A stretch of DNA of 64,000 bases from Roseobacter weihaiensis (GTDB lineage: Bacteria > Pseudomonadota > Alphaproteobacteria > Rhodobacterales > Rhodobacteraceae): NCBI RefSeq assembly GCF_020622345.1, contig NZ_JACNMO010000003.1, positions 186,001-250,000 of the forward strand. The letters are read 5' to 3'. The position numbers were made by a program, and so were the translations under genes. The notes beneath the pieces were generated by a model. It saw only the letters and a program-made list of their open reading frames with translations, searched no databases and had not been told where the DNA came from. Below, piece after piece: positions 9,044 to 18,751 of this stretch (position 1 is the stretch's first letter; each line of letters starts with the position of its first letter).

Positions 9044-10975
9044 TTACCTCAGCGCTCCGGCAGCGCGCAAGGCATCCGCCTTGTCTTGATTGTACCACCA
9101 GAAATCCAGCTGGCCTAAAGCAAATGGGGGGATTTCGTCCGGATGTTCGTACTTATCATAATAGGCGACCCAGAAGCTGTCGTTGTACCATGCGGGGATC
9201 ATAAAGAATTCATAGCGCAAGGCTCGATCCAGAGCCCTCAGCGTCACGTCAGTCTCTTCCTTGGTGTCCATGCGTTGGGACGCTTCAATGATCTCATCCA
9301 CCAGCGGACTCGCCAATCCAGCAGGGTTGAACACAGAAAACTCGGAAGCCTCGGAGCCAAAGAACTGTTGCAGGCCTCCGCCAGTGCTCAGGAAGGGGAT
9401 GTATTGGTCAAAAACCATGTCATAGTCCCGATCCCTCTCTCGGCTTGTGTATTGCGATGCGTCCACAGCCTCAAGCACGGTTTCGATCCCCATGGCTTGC
9501 AAGTTGGACATGAAATTCTCAACCACAGCACGCAGTGTTGATGAGCCTGCAGAATTGACCAGAAACGTAATTTTCAAGGCCTGTCCATTTGCATCCTTGC
9601 GTTTGCCATCCGCTCCTACGGGCCACCCGGCCTCATCCAGCAGCTTCATTGCTTGTCGAAGGTTGCGCCGGTCCAGTAGCCTGCTGGCGTCCGAGGTATG
9701 CGGCATCCGCGCCTCGGATGTCAGCATTTCCTCGGGTACGAGATCTCCCAGCGTTTCCAGAAACGCAAGTTCTGCGCCCTCTGGTTTCCCCACGGCCATC
9801 AGGTCAGTGCCCTGATTGAAAGATGCGCGCGGCTTGAACAGCCCAAACTGAAGTGATTCATTGGTCCACTCGAAATTAAACCCCAAGGCTACCGCTTCCC
9901 GCACGCGGCGATCCTTGAAAATCTCCCGTCCAAGATTGAATACAAACCCCGTTGGTATCGGCGGTGAGCCATCGGGCAGTTCCTTTTTAACAATCTGGCC
10001 GTTGTTCACCTTCGGAAAGTCGTAAGCCGAAGCCCATTGCCTTGAATTGCCTTCGGTACGGAAGGTGTATTCACCTGCCTTAAATGCTTCGAAAGCAGCG
10101 TTTTCATCTCCAAAATACTCTACTCGAATTCTGTCGAAATTGTTCCTGCCGACATTAAACGGCAGGTCTTTTCCCCAATAGTCCGGGTTCTTCTTGTAAA
10201 CGATCCGACGATTTACATCGATGCTCTCGATCATGTACGGACCCGAGCCCGGAGATATCTCGAGGCGACTTTCATCAAGGCGCGCGCCCGTTTCTTCGTA
10301 CCACGCTTTCGAAAAAATCGTCATCCCCCCCACAACCTCTATCAGACTGCGGCGCGAAATACCCGGTGTGAAGGAGTATTTGATGGTGTGATCGTCAATG
10401 ACTTCAATATCTGTAATCCGTTTGCTGACGGCATCTGCATAAGACCTGAGACCCTGATCCAGGATAAGTTGTTGGCTGAACGCAACATCGTGGGCGGTCA
10501 ACGGCGTTCCATCTGAGAAGCGAGCTTCTGGTCGAAGATAAAAGATGACCCAGTTTCGGCCTTTGTCATATTCGAGGCGTTCCGCAACCAATCCATAGTA
10601 TTCGGCATAGACATCCGCGGGTGCCACGGCACCTCCGGTCCCCTCTCCCAAGAGACTTTCATACATGATCGTGCTCAGGGCACCGGCACGACCCTTGCGC
10701 GTGAAAGGGTTCATGGAATCAAATGTTCCAAGCGCGGAAAATGATATTTCTCCGCCTTTCGGCGCGTCAGGATTAACGTAGTTGAAATGTGGATAGTCTT
10801 CCGGATAGGTCAGATCGCCGTAAAACGAGTATCCGTGGCTGACGATTGTATCCTCCTGCGCGCGGCTCGCAGAGGCCCAGATCAGGACGAATGCAAACGT
10901 CAGCAGGCCGAGACTGAGACAGACCAATCGCCGGTTGTTCTGCCCCGTTTCGGTCCGAACCCGCGGATCTGCCAT
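9044..10975 (-). CDS. yejA: Periplasmic peptide-binding protein (family 5, YejA type)
   Basis: This 643-residue solute-binding protein delivers oligopeptides to YejBEF. A signal sequence spans residues 1-39 (long basic N-region, hydrophobic core, cleavage after SRA). The mature part is a family 5 binding protein ([30 protein letters not shown], and the [14 protein letters not shown] region). The ATG at 10975 is preceded by GGAGG at good spacing. It heads the yejABEF operon. The gene is visibly lower in GC than yejBEF; sampled 60-base lines run from about 37 to 58 percent, against about 58 percent for a sampled line of yejB. This may point to replacement of this gene alone. Confidence 0.94.
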   Translation of the reverse strand: MADPRVRTETGQNNRRLVCLSLGLLTFAFVLIWASASRAQEDTIVSHGYSFYGDLTYPEDYPHFNYVNPDAPKGGEISFSALGTFDSMNPFTRKGRAGALSTIMYESLLGEGTGGAVAPADVYAEYYGLVAERLEYDKGRNWVIFYLRPEARFSDGTPLTAHDVAFSQQLILDQGLRSYADAVSKRITDIEVIDDHTIKYSFTPGISRRSLIEVVGGMTIFSKAWYEETGARLDESRLEISPGSGPYMIESIDVNRRIVYKKNPDYWGKDLPFNVGRNNFDRIRVEYFGDENAAFEAFKAGEYTFRTEGNSRQWASAYDFPKVNNGQIVKKELPDGSPPIPTGFVFNLGREIFKDRRVREAVALGFNFEWTNESLQFGLFKPRASFNQGTDLMAVGKPEGAELAFLETLGDLVPEEMLTSEARMPHTSDASRLLDRRNLRQAMKLLDEAGWPVGADGKRKDANGQALKITFLVNSAGSSTLRAVVENFMSNLQAMGIETVLEAVDASQYTSRERDRDYDMVFDQYIPFLSTGGGLQQFFGSEASEFSVFNPAGLASPLVDEIIEASQRMDTKEETDVTLRALDRALRYEFFMIPAWYNDSFWVAYYDKYEHPDEIPPFALGQLDFWWYNQDKADALRAAGALR

Positions 10976-11090
10976 CTGAAAGTCCTCCTATATCGCGTCG
11001 ACTGTTTCGACTTTATCCACCAGATGTAAGCTAATGGGAGGCCGGGCCAAGAGACAAGTTGCGAAATTGTGATCGTGGGCTTTGACCCCC

Positions 11091-11121
11091 AAAAAAAGCC
11101 ACGTGCTTTGACACACGTGGC
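11091..11121 (-). terminator. Rho-independent terminator after the cytochrome c gene
   Basis: The perfect stem GCCACGTG/CACGTGGC (11098-11105 with 11114-11121) is followed on the minus strand by seven T. It lies 26 bp past the cytochrome c stop and separates that gene from yejA downstream. Confidence 0.85.
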
Positions 11122-11146
11122 TTTTGTACTCTGATTTAGGGCCCTA

Positions 11147-11650
11147 TCAGTCGTCGAGACTGTCGAGGTAGGCGATCACCTCCGCGCGCTCTTCGATGTC
11201 ACGCAGGCCCGCAAATCCCATGGATGTGCCCGGCGCGTAAGAAGACGGTCTTTCGAGGAAATCGCTCAGGTTTTGCGGGGTCCAGGCCCCTTCCATCGAT
11301 GCAAGGGTGTCCGAGTAGCCAAACCCTTCGGCGGCGGCCTTTTCGCGACCGACGACGCCATAAAGGTGAGGGCCTGCGCCGTTTTCGCCTTCAACCAGCT
11401 GATGGCAGGCCGAACATTTGCGGAAAACGCGCGCGCCCGCTTCAACACTGGCGGACGCCAGAATGGTCTCGAAATCAACTTCTTCGACTTCTGCAACATC
11501 ATCCGCGCCTTCGACCTCGATGACATAGGCTTGCTCTCCATGGCTTTCGACATGGTAAAGTTCTTCGGCAGCCCATTTGCCCAGAAGGAATACCAGCAAC
11601 GCGCCACAAATGCCGCCGGCTGCTTTCGTGAAGGTCATTGTATCGAACAT
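11147..11650 (-). CDS. cycM: Membrane-anchored c-type cytochrome (cytochrome cy-like)
   Basis: A 167-residue monohaem cytochrome c with an uncleaved N-terminal membrane anchor (hydrophobic residues 8-26). An acidic linker follows (residues 35-62), then a class I cytochrome domain with haem motif CSACH at 79-83 and axial methionine M144 in GTSMGFAG. This is the layout of cytochrome cy of Rhodobacter, which carries electrons from the bc1 complex to the cbb3 oxidase in the membrane. A cbb3 operon is present 9 kb away. A second ATG at 11638 is an alternative start. A strong terminator follows. The gene symbol is by similarity only. Confidence 0.85.
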   Translation of the reverse strand: MFDTMTFTKAAGGICGALLVFLLGKWAAEELYHVESHGEQAYVIEVEGADDVAEVEEVDFETILASASVEAGARVFRKCSACHQLVEGENGAGPHLYGVVGREKAAAEGFGYSDTLASMEGAWTPQNLSDFLERPSSYAPGTSMGFAGLRDIEERAEVIAYLDSLDD

Positions 11651-11767
11651 GGCTAAGGTCCATTGCTAAGTGTTTGGGGCTATCTACGTCTTCACCTTGG
11701 CCGTGGCAAGGTGTAGTTACCGCGACGAAACGCCTCTTTTTATCTACAGAAGTCTTAGGAAAACGTA

Positions 11768-12613
11768 ATGATAGCCCAATCCGACGCTCGTATCGCCTTT
11801 CAGGGAGAGTTGGGGGCCTATGGCCATGAGGCCTGTCGCAAGGCCCGACCTGACATGACACCGGTGCCCTGTGCCAGTTTCGAGGATGCGATTGCGGCCG
11901 TGCGCAAAGGCGACGCTGAACTTGCGATGCTGCCGGTTGAGAATTCGACCTATGGGCGTGTTGCAGACATTCATTCGCTCTTGCCCAAGTCGGGATTGCA
12001 CATCATCGAGGAATCATTCGTGCGGGTGCATATCAATCTGCTGGGGGTGCCGGGCGTCTCTCTTGCAGATATCAAAGCCGCCAAGAGCCACACCGTCCTG
12101 TTGGGGCAATGCCGCAGCTTTCTGGCGCAGCACGGCATTTCCCGCATCACAGGCGCGGATACCGCGGGCTCCGCCAAGGAAGTGGCCGCAGCAGGCGATC
12201 CGCAAACAGCCGCGCTGGCCAGCGAACTGGCCGGAGAGATTTACGGCCTCGACCTTCTGGCGCGCCATATCGAGGACGAGGGCAACAACACGACCCGGTT
12301 TCTGCTGATGTCCCCGGACGCAGATCACAGCCGACGCGGCGCCGGTGTCATGATGACGAGCTTTGTCTTTGAGGTTCGCAACATTCCTGCAGCCCTTTAC
12401 AAGGCGATGGGTGGATTTGCGACGAACGGGATCAACATGACCAAGCTGGAAAGCTACATGGTCGGCGGGTCCTTCACGGCGACACAGTTTTATGCGGATA
12501 TCGAAGGCCACCCGGAAGACCCCGGTGTGCAGCGCGCGCTCGAAGAGCTCGACTACTTCACCAATATGGTGGAGATTTTGGGCGTCTATCCCGCAGACCC
12601 CGGACGCAACTAG
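11768..12613 (+). CDS. pheA: Prephenate dehydratase
   Basis: Monofunctional prephenate dehydratase (281 residues) that turns prephenate into phenylpyruvate for phenylalanine synthesis in the cytoplasm. The N-terminal catalytic domain (5-180) has the FQGELGAYGHEA opening, the PVENS loop and the catalytic TRF motif at 176-178. The C-terminal ACT domain (about 190-275) is the phenylalanine-sensing part. Its ESRP-equivalent motif reads ESYM, a divergence from the enterobacterial motif that I recall as usual in this clade. No chorismate mutase domain is fused. The stop codon overlaps the end of the convergent SRPBCC gene by four bases. Confidence 0.95.
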   Translation: MIAQSDARIAFQGELGAYGHEACRKARPDMTPVPCASFEDAIAAVRKGDAELAMLPVENSTYGRVADIHSLLPKSGLHIIEESFVRVHINLLGVPGVSLADIKAAKSHTVLLGQCRSFLAQHGISRITGADTAGSAKEVAAAGDPQTAALASELAGEIYGLDLLARHIEDEGNNTTRFLLMSPDADHSRRGAGVMMTSFVFEVRNIPAALYKAMGGFATNGINMTKLESYMVGGSFTATQFYADIEGHPEDPGVQRALEELDYFTNMVEILGVYPADPGRN

Positions 12614-13077
12614 GTGCTTTGGCGGCGGTGATCCTCGATCTCGGCCACCATCTGTGCGATGCGGGCTTTGTATTTCTGATCCAGCGAGGATTTCGTCAGC
12701 TTAAGCGACTGGATCAGCAAGCGTGCCCTGAGGGTCTCCGGGCGCAATTCGATCGCGACCAGCATCCGCGTGCGGCTGCGGGCCAGGGCAAAAAGCTCGC
12801 AAGTGATATGGCCGGTGATATTACGGGACCTCAGATCGACGATGATGTCCGTCGGTCGATCAAACCTGACGATCTCCATGACGGCGTCACGCTCTTTGCC
12901 GCGCACCATGAAGCTGACATCCCAAACCGTGCCCAGCCCGTAAGGCGACAGCGCATCTGCCAACCGGACCTTGGCACCGCGCTGCCGGGCAGCGTTTTCG
13001 TGCTGCTCAAACGATAACAGGCGATCAAAAACACGTTCGATTGGTGCCTCTATGTCTTCACGGGTTGAAAACTTCAC
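12610..13077 (-). CDS. SRPBCC superfamily protein (START-like fold)
   Basis: A 155-residue soluble protein whose beginning (MKFSTREDIEAPIERVFDRL) is the classic first strand and helix of SRPBCC hydrophobic-ligand-binding domains. Later stretches (GLGTVWDVSFMVRGKER, ELRPETLRARLLIQSLKL) fit the central sheet and long C-terminal helix. There is no signal peptide or membrane segment. It is convergent with pheA with a four-base overlap and sits near nudC, but nothing in the context indicates its ligand. Function is unknown beyond the fold. Confidence 0.8.
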   Translation of the reverse strand: MKFSTREDIEAPIERVFDRLLSFEQHENAARQRGAKVRLADALSPYGLGTVWDVSFMVRGKERDAVMEIVRFDRPTDIIVDLRSRNITGHITCELFALARSRTRMLVAIELRPETLRARLLIQSLKLTKSSLDQKYKARIAQMVAEIEDHRRQST

Positions 13078-13122
13078 ACCACAGCCTTTCCATGGGCGCG
13101 GGTCCGATGCATCTGGACGGGA

Positions 13123-14091
13123 TCAGTCAAGCGTATCTGCCAGCCAGTTGTTCAACAGAAAATGCGCGATGGCCCCTTTTCGCGCGGGTAGAATCGACGG
13201 GTGGTTGCCGGACATCGCTGTCATCATATCTTCGCGCGTTACCCACATCGCATCTTCGATCTCCACGGGGTCGATATTCAGATCCTCGCTCAGCGCCTCA
13301 CCGGTACAGCCAAACATCAGGGACGCCGGGAACGGCCAGGGCTGACTGGCAAGATAGCGCACCCGGCCCACGTGAACACCCACTTCTTCGAAGATCTCGC
13401 GCCGGACGGCCGCTTCGAGCGTCTCACCCGGTTCGACAAATCCAGCCAACAACGAATACATACCGTCCGGCCAGCCGGGCGACCGACCAACCAGCACCGA
13501 ATTGCCGCGCGTGACAAGCATGATGACAACGGGATCCGTTCTGGGGAAATGGCCCGCGTTGCAGGCCGGACAGCGACGCTGCCAGCCCGCCTGCACGATC
13601 ACCGAGGCGATGCCGCAGCAGGCACAAAACCCATGTGTCTGGTGCCACCCGAAGACGGCCTTGCCGGTCGCGGCAAGCTCGGCATCGCGCGGTGTCAGCC
13701 ACGTCATGACGCGTCGAAGTTCTGCGAACGCCATCTCGTCCGGCAGTTTTGGATGGTGCTGCTCTGTCGGGTCAAGAAAGCCGCCAAGCGCAGTTTCGTC
13801 CAACGCGTCCGGCATCCAGGCTGAAAGGTCATAGGCAAACCGCGCGGCCCCGTCCTCGCGTCCCAGCAAAATGGGATCGGGCGCGGCCTCTGCCAAGACC
13901 GGGTGATCCATCGGCAGGCGCACAAGCTGCACGGGCTCAGTCATCGACAAAAGCGGTTTGCCCCGCCAGAACAGGATTGCGCGGCTTGCGTCACTCCGCA
14001 AGGCGGCGCGGATCGCTGTCTCGTCCGTGCGCATGTCGCTGGCCCGATCCAACCCGGAACCACCGAAGGTGACCGTTTCTGAATGCTTCAT
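13123..14091 (-). CDS. nudC: NAD(H) pyrophosphatase / RNA-NAD decapping hydrolase
   Basis: A 322-residue NudC that hydrolyses NADH to NMNH and AMP and, in studied homologues, removes NAD caps from RNA. All family marks are present: a zinc ribbon (cysteines 156/159 and 174/177), the Nudix box at about 217-239 (GFVEPGETLEAAVRREIFEEVGV in pattern), and the NADH-specific SQPWPFP motif at 249-255. The open frame reaches 14181, but the ATG at 14091 (MKHSETVTF) gives the better family start. It is divergent from the metallophosphatase gene. Confidence 0.93.
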   Translation of the reverse strand: MKHSETVTFGGSGLDRASDMRTDETAIRAALRSDASRAILFWRGKPLLSMTEPVQLVRLPMDHPVLAEAAPDPILLGREDGAARFAYDLSAWMPDALDETALGGFLDPTEQHHPKLPDEMAFAELRRVMTWLTPRDAELAATGKAVFGWHQTHGFCACCGIASVIVQAGWQRRCPACNAGHFPRTDPVVIMLVTRGNSVLVGRSPGWPDGMYSLLAGFVEPGETLEAAVRREIFEEVGVHVGRVRYLASQPWPFPASLMFGCTGEALSEDLNIDPVEIEDAMWVTREDMMTAMSGNHPSILPARKGAIAHFLLNNWLADTLD

Positions 14092-14250
14092 GACTATCCC
14101 GTTCTTAAAGTGCAGAGCATTTGCACGCAGCACATCAGAGCGCAAGATGCGGCCCTCTTTGTTCTGCGCAAGGCTTGCCAACTCTTGCGTGATCTGATGA
14201 AACTGAAATCAGCCTTTAGTTGTTTCATTCGCAAGATTTAAGAGGAAGAC

Positions 14251-16104
14251 ATACCCCAAGCCCCCACCTCCCGAAACGCACAGCTTCGTATTCTGGCCAC
14301 GAGCGATCTGCACATGCAGATGATGGCTTTTGACTACGTCAAAGGCATGTCGAACGGTGGTGGCAGCCTGGCAAAGCTCGCCAGCCTGATCGCAGAGGCA
14401 CGCGCAGAGATCACGTCGCGGCATGGGGCCTGCCTGCTCTTTGACAACGGAGATACGTTTCAGGGTAACCCGATCACAGAATTCATTGTCCGAAACGGAT
14501 GCCAGCAGGTACACCCGATCGTCGCCTGTATGAACGCGCTACAATACGATGCCGGCGGGTTGGGAAACCATGATTTTGACCATGGGCTGGATGCGCTCGC
14601 AAGCTGGCTCACAGAGCACAAAATGCCCGTGGTCTGTACAAACGTCATGTCCGCGAGTTTGCCCGATGTCTGCCCCGACCTGATGCTGGAGCGCGCGGTG
14701 ACCTTTGCCGACGGCACCGCAGACACCATCCGCATCGGCGTTCTGTCCAGCCTGCCGGACAAAACGGCTCTGTGGAGCAGACACCACGTCCAGGACCGCG
14801 CCAACATCTGTCCACCACTGCCCAAGCTCAAAACGGCCGCGGCAACGTTGCGGGCGCAAGGCGCCGATCTGATCGTTGTCTTGGCGCATATGGGGTTGGC
14901 GTTGTTCGACGAAGGACCGGAGGCGCAGAACCAGATCAGCGACGTCGCCCGGATCGAGGATGTGGATGTCGTGATCGGCGGCCATACCCATCTGCGGTTT
15001 CCCGGACCGGACCATTCAGGCGTGGCCGAGGCCGACTGCAACCTTGGGACCGTCCACGGAACACCGGTTGTGCAACCCGGAGCGTCGGCATCCGATCTGG
15101 GGGTGATCGACCTGTATCTTGGAAAGCCCGAAGGGAGTGCGGCCTGGCAAGTTACATCGGCAACATCAAAGCTGGTGCCGGTGACAAAAAACACGCCGGA
15201 ATGTCCCGAGATCCTCAAGATCGCGCAAGACGCGCATTCTGCAACAATGCAGTATCTCGCCGAGCCGGTTGCGACGATGGACAAAAGCATCCACAGCTTC
15301 TTTGCTCTGGCCCAGCCCAGCCCTGTCCCCGCCCTTCTGGCCGCCGCCAAACGCCGGACGATTGCCGAGGTCATTGCGGATACGGCCGACAGCAACCTGC
15401 CCCTTGTCGCTGTGGCCTCTGCACAGCTGACCGGTGGGTTTGACGGGCCGGACAACTTTCTGGCGTTGTCAAAAGGGGTCTTGCAGCGGCGACACATCGC
15501 GGGCCTGAACCCTTATGCAAACCATGTCTGGGCGGTTAAAACCACCGGCGCGCAGCTTTTGGACTGGCTCGAACGGTCGGCGCTGATCTTTAACACCCTT
15601 GCGGCAAATGCACCGGATCAATTGCTGGTCGATCCGCGCATCCCGGGTTTTCGCTACGATGCCATCTACGGTCTGACCTATACGGTCGATCCGCGCCAAC
15701 CCCCGCGCTTTGACATCTCCGGCAAAGTAATTGCCAGCAACAAGGGACGCATCCGGGACATCCGGTATCACGGCAAGCCGATTTCATGGGAGCAGGAATT
15801 CATCGTCGCCACGACCGATCATCGGGCCGGGGGTGGTGGCGTTTACAAAACCTTCTCCAGCCAGGAAATCGTCATGCAGGGGCATGCGCCCTTGCAGGAG
15901 GCTGTACTCGCCTATCTGCAATCGCCGGATCGTCAGAGTGCGCAGGCTGCTCCGCCGTGGTCCTTTCCACATCCTATGAACCGAACCGCGATCCTGCACA
16001 CAGCGCCCGAAGCCTGCGACTATCTCGACGAAATTGCCCATTTAAACCCGGAACAGTGCGGCGAAACACCTGACGGATTTTTGCGGCTGCGGTTGCACCT
16101 CTGA
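14251..16104 (+). CDS. CpdB/5'-nucleotidase-type metallophosphatase with a non-standard start
   Basis: A calcineurin-like metallophosphatase (about residues 12-260) followed by a 5'-nucleotidase C-terminal domain (about 330-540), as in 2',3'-cyclic-nucleotide phosphodiesterases. Metal motifs are clear: SDLHMQM, GDTFQGN, GNHDFDHG, VVLAHMG and GGHTH. The first ATG (14314) lies after the catalytic Asp-x-His, so the protein must start earlier. The only in-frame space is 14242-14313, which has no ATG, GTG or TTG. A strong AAGAGGAAG ribosome-binding site (14239-14247) precedes an ATA at 14251, which I take as the initiation point or as a mutated ATG. Unlike E. coli CpdB, no signal peptide is encoded, so a cytoplasmic location is inferred. 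Confidence 0.85.
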   Translation: MPQAPTSRNAQLRILATSDLHMQMMAFDYVKGMSNGGGSLAKLASLIAEARAEITSRHGACLLFDNGDTFQGNPITEFIVRNGCQQVHPIVACMNALQYDAGGLGNHDFDHGLDALASWLTEHKMPVVCTNVMSASLPDVCPDLMLERAVTFADGTADTIRIGVLSSLPDKTALWSRHHVQDRANICPPLPKLKTAAATLRAQGADLIVVLAHMGLALFDEGPEAQNQISDVARIEDVDVVIGGHTHLRFPGPDHSGVAEADCNLGTVHGTPVVQPGASASDLGVIDLYLGKPEGSAAWQVTSATSKLVPVTKNTPECPEILKIAQDAHSATMQYLAEPVATMDKSIHSFFALAQPSPVPALLAAAKRRTIAEVIADTADSNLPLVAVASAQLTGGFDGPDNFLALSKGVLQRRHIAGLNPYANHVWAVKTTGAQLLDWLERSALIFNTLAANAPDQLLVDPRIPGFRYDAIYGLTYTVDPRQPPRFDISGKVIASNKGRIRDIRYHGKPISWEQEFIVATTDHRAGGGGVYKTFSSQEIVMQGHAPLQEAVLAYLQSPDRQSAQAAPPWSFPHPMNRTAILHTAPEACDYLDEIAHLNPEQCGETPDGFLRLRLHL

Positions 16105-16150
16105 TACGCGCTGACTTGCATCGCCTTGCAAGCTTGCCTATATGCGGTTC

Positions 16151-16246
16151 TGAGAGGTTGGCGCGGGCGAGCGCCTCGCCAACCCGGTCAGATCCGGAAG
16201 GAAGCAGCCGTAACGAGCCCCGCTTGGGTCGTTGTCCAGCCTCTCA
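16151..16246 (+). ncRNA. ffs: Signal recognition particle RNA (4.5S, small bacterial type)
   Basis: The stretch contains the conserved Ffh-binding domain (GGTCAGATCCGGAAGGAAGC then AGCCGTAACGAGC). It is closed by complementary ends TGAGAGG (16151-16157) and CCTCTCA (16240-16246), giving a single long hairpin of about 96 nt. SRP RNA with Ffh targets membrane and exported proteins. The location just upstream of dnaX is frequent in alphaproteobacteria. The next 239 bp up to dnaX hold no gene that I can see. Confidence 0.92.
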
Positions 16247-16485
16247 CCTCCCACTCTGCCGACAGGACAAGTAAAAGCTGGCCGATCAAAACGGTGCAGA
16301 CGGGCGGTCGATATCCCCAGCATCATAGACAGAGACGTCCCAACCAGATGGCAGGCTCAAAGGCAAAAAGAACGACCGACCCTTTGACCTCTCGGGGCTA
16401 TTCTTTTCCGGGCGGCGTTGTCCTTGCGGGTCCCGCGGCTTAGTCTATCCCCTGACGTTCCGATTCCGTTCCGACAAGGCAACAC

Positions 16486-18264
16486 ATGTCAGACACACCA
16501 CATCCCCCGGATCAGGCCCCCTACCAGGTTCTTGCGCGCAAATACCGCCCCGAGACCTTTGCCGATCTTGTGGGTCAGGACGCCATGGTCCGCACCCTGA
16601 AGAACGCCTTCGAGGCAGACCGGATCGCGCAGGCATTCATCATGACCGGCATCCGGGGCACGGGCAAAACCACGACGGCCCGGATCATCGCCAAGGGGAT
16701 GAACTGCATCGGCGCGGACGGGACGGGCGGACCCACGACAGAGCCGTGCGGCAGCTGCGAGCATTGCACCGCCATCATGGAGGGCCGTCATGTTGACGTC
16801 ATGGAAATGGACGCGGCCTCGAATACCGGCGTGGCCAATATCCGCGAGATCATCGATTCCGTACACTACCGGGCGGCCTCGGCGCGCTACAAGGTCTACA
16901 TCATCGATGAAGTGCACATGCTGTCGACGGGCGCGTTCAACGCGTTGCTCAAAACGCTCGAAGAACCCCCCGCCCATGTGAAATTCATCTTTGCCACCAC
17001 CGAGATCCGCAAGGTGCCGGTGACCGTTCTGTCGCGATGCCAGCGCTTTGACCTGCGCCGGATCGAGCCCGAGGTGATGATGGCCTTGATGCGAAAAATC
17101 GCCAGTGCAGAGGGTGCCGAGATTGCCGAAGACGCGCTGGCGCTGATCGCCCGCGCCGCCGAAGGCTCCGCGCGGGACGCCACGTCCCTGCTCGATCAGG
17201 CGATCAGCCACGGGGCCGGCGAGACAACGGCACTGCAGGTCCGGGCCATGCTGGGGCTGGCGGATCGGGGGCGGGTTCTGGATCTGTTTGACATGGTGCT
17301 GCGTGGCGAGGCGGCGGCGGCGCTGACCGAGCTTTCCGCCCAATACGCGGAAGGCGCAGACCCGATGGCCGTGCTGCGCGATCTGGCCGAAATCACCCAT
17401 TGGGTCTCCGTGGTCAAGATCACGCCGGAGGCCGCCGAAGACCCGACCGTCTCCCCCGATGAGCGCCGCCGGGGGCTTGAGATGGCCAAAGCCTTGCCAA
17501 TGCGGGTGCTGACAAGGTTGTGGCAAATGCTGCTCAAGGCGCTTGATGAGGTCGCCAGCGCGCCCAATGCGATGATGGCCGCCGAGATGGCCATTATCCG
17601 GCTGACCCATGTGGCCGACCTGCCCAGCCCCGAGGAACTGGTGCGCAAGCTGCAAGGGACGACGCCCCCTGCCGCGTCCGGCACATCCGGCACCGGGGGG
17701 ACCCCCGTGCAGAGCACGGGGACGCGTGCCGCGGGCGGGGGGGCCTCGGCTGTCGCCTCGGCCCGCACGACCAAACCGACAGGCGCCGGACCGGCGACCG
17801 CGCTGGCGCAGGATGTTGAGGCCGCTTTGGCCCGGTTTCCGAGTTTCGATCATGTCGTCGACCTCATCCGCGCAAACCGCGACGTCAAACTGTTGGTCGA
17901 GGTAGAGACCTGCGTCAGGCTGGCGCAATACCGGCCTGGCCGGATCGAATTTGCCCCCACCGAAAATGCCCCGCGCGACCTGGCGCAACGGCTTGGACAA
18001 CGCCTGCAGCATTGGACCGGCAATCGCTGGGCGGTGACCGTTGTCAGTGAAAGCGACGCCGAAACCATTGCAGAAGTGCGCGATGCAGCAGACATCGCCC
18101 TGAAGAACGCAGCACTGGACCATCCCCTGCTGAAAGCGGTGCTCACGCAGTTTCCCAAGGCGCGGATCACCGCGATCCGCACCCCCGAACAGATCGAGGC
18201 CGCCGCCGTGGCCGAGGCTTTGCCCGAGGTTGAAGACGAATGGGACCCCTTCGAGGACGGATGA
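16486..18264 (+). CDS. dnaX: DNA polymerase III subunits gamma and tau
   Basis: The clamp-loader ATPase of the replicative polymerase, 592 residues. The N-terminal AAA+ module has VLARKYRPETFADLVGQD, Walker A GIRGTGKTTT, a zinc site (C...CGSCEHC), Walker B with DEVHML and the SRC sensor (VLSRCQRF). Domain III follows, then a Gly/Ala/Thr-rich linker (about residues 395-430) and a tau-type C-terminal domain. No obvious A-rich slippage site for a gamma form was seen. It is followed by ybaB and recR, the standard dnaX-ybaB-recR cluster. Confidence 0.96.
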   Translation: MSDTPHPPDQAPYQVLARKYRPETFADLVGQDAMVRTLKNAFEADRIAQAFIMTGIRGTGKTTTARIIAKGMNCIGADGTGGPTTEPCGSCEHCTAIMEGRHVDVMEMDAASNTGVANIREIIDSVHYRAASARYKVYIIDEVHMLSTGAFNALLKTLEEPPAHVKFIFATTEIRKVPVTVLSRCQRFDLRRIEPEVMMALMRKIASAEGAEIAEDALALIARAAEGSARDATSLLDQAISHGAGETTALQVRAMLGLADRGRVLDLFDMVLRGEAAAALTELSAQYAEGADPMAVLRDLAEITHWVSVVKITPEAAEDPTVSPDERRRGLEMAKALPMRVLTRLWQMLLKALDEVASAPNAMMAAEMAIIRLTHVADLPSPEELVRKLQGTTPPAASGTSGTGGTPVQSTGTRAAGGGASAVASARTTKPTGAGPATALAQDVEAALARFPSFDHVVDLIRANRDVKLLVEVETCVRLAQYRPGRIEFAPTENAPRDLAQRLGQRLQHWTGNRWAVTVVSESDAETIAEVRDAADIALKNAALDHPLLKAVLTQFPKARITAIRTPEQIEAAAVAEALPEVEDEWDPFEDG

Positions 18265-18330
18265 CACCCCTTGCGAGCCCCCCGCAAAACCCGCATATCA
18301 ACGAGAACGGACAGGAAAAGGACAGCTCAG

Positions 18331-18675
18331 ATGCTCAAAGGATTAGGCTCTCTCGGCGATATGGCCGGGATGATGAAAAAAGCGCAGGAAATGCAGACCA
18401 AGATGGCGCAAATGCAGGAAGAAATGCAGAGCATCATGGTCGAAGGCGCGTCAGGTGCCGGGCTTGTGAAGGCGACCTGCAGCGCCAAGGGCGAGTTGAA
18501 GGCGCTGGATATCGACCCCTCGATCTTTAACAGCGACGACAAGGAAGTGGTCGAGGACCTGATCCTCGCCGCCATCAAGGACGCCCAGAGCAAAGCCGCA
18601 GAGCGCGCGCAGGAGGAAATGGCCAAGCTCACCGAAGGCATGGGCCTGCCGGCAGATATGAAGCTGCCGTTCTGA
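18331..18675 (+). CDS. ybaB: Nucleoid-associated protein YbaB/EbfC
   Basis: A 114-residue DNA-binding protein that forms tweezer-shaped dimers. The N-terminal Met/Gln-rich helix (GMMKKAQEMQTKMAQMQEEM pattern, residues about 11-32), the ASGAGLVKATCSAKGELKALDIDPS core and the C-terminal helix are typical. The frame is open to 18271, but MLKGLGSLGDM at 18331, behind AGGAAAAGGA, is the natural start. It lies between dnaX and recR in the conserved recombination/replication cluster. Confidence 0.94.
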   Translation: MLKGLGSLGDMAGMMKKAQEMQTKMAQMQEEMQSIMVEGASGAGLVKATCSAKGELKALDIDPSIFNSDDKEVVEDLILAAIKDAQSKAAERAQEEMAKLTEGMGLPADMKLPF

Positions 18676-18751
18676 ACGGTGCAAGCATTTTGTCTGACGG
18701 GGGCCGGGGGCGGAGATGTGTCCGGCGCGGGCGTCAGATGAGGCGGGCCCC

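Noticed and set aside
12430..12470. ESRP motif of the PheA ACT domain replaced by ESYM
   Set aside because: To my knowledge this form is common among alphaproteobacterial prephenate dehydratases, so it is not treated as an anomaly.
16489..18267. Minus-strand open frame of 592 codons spanning the whole dnaX gene
   Set aside because: It is a shadow of dnaX caused by high GC; its product is Gly/His/Arg-rich and has no recognisable domain.
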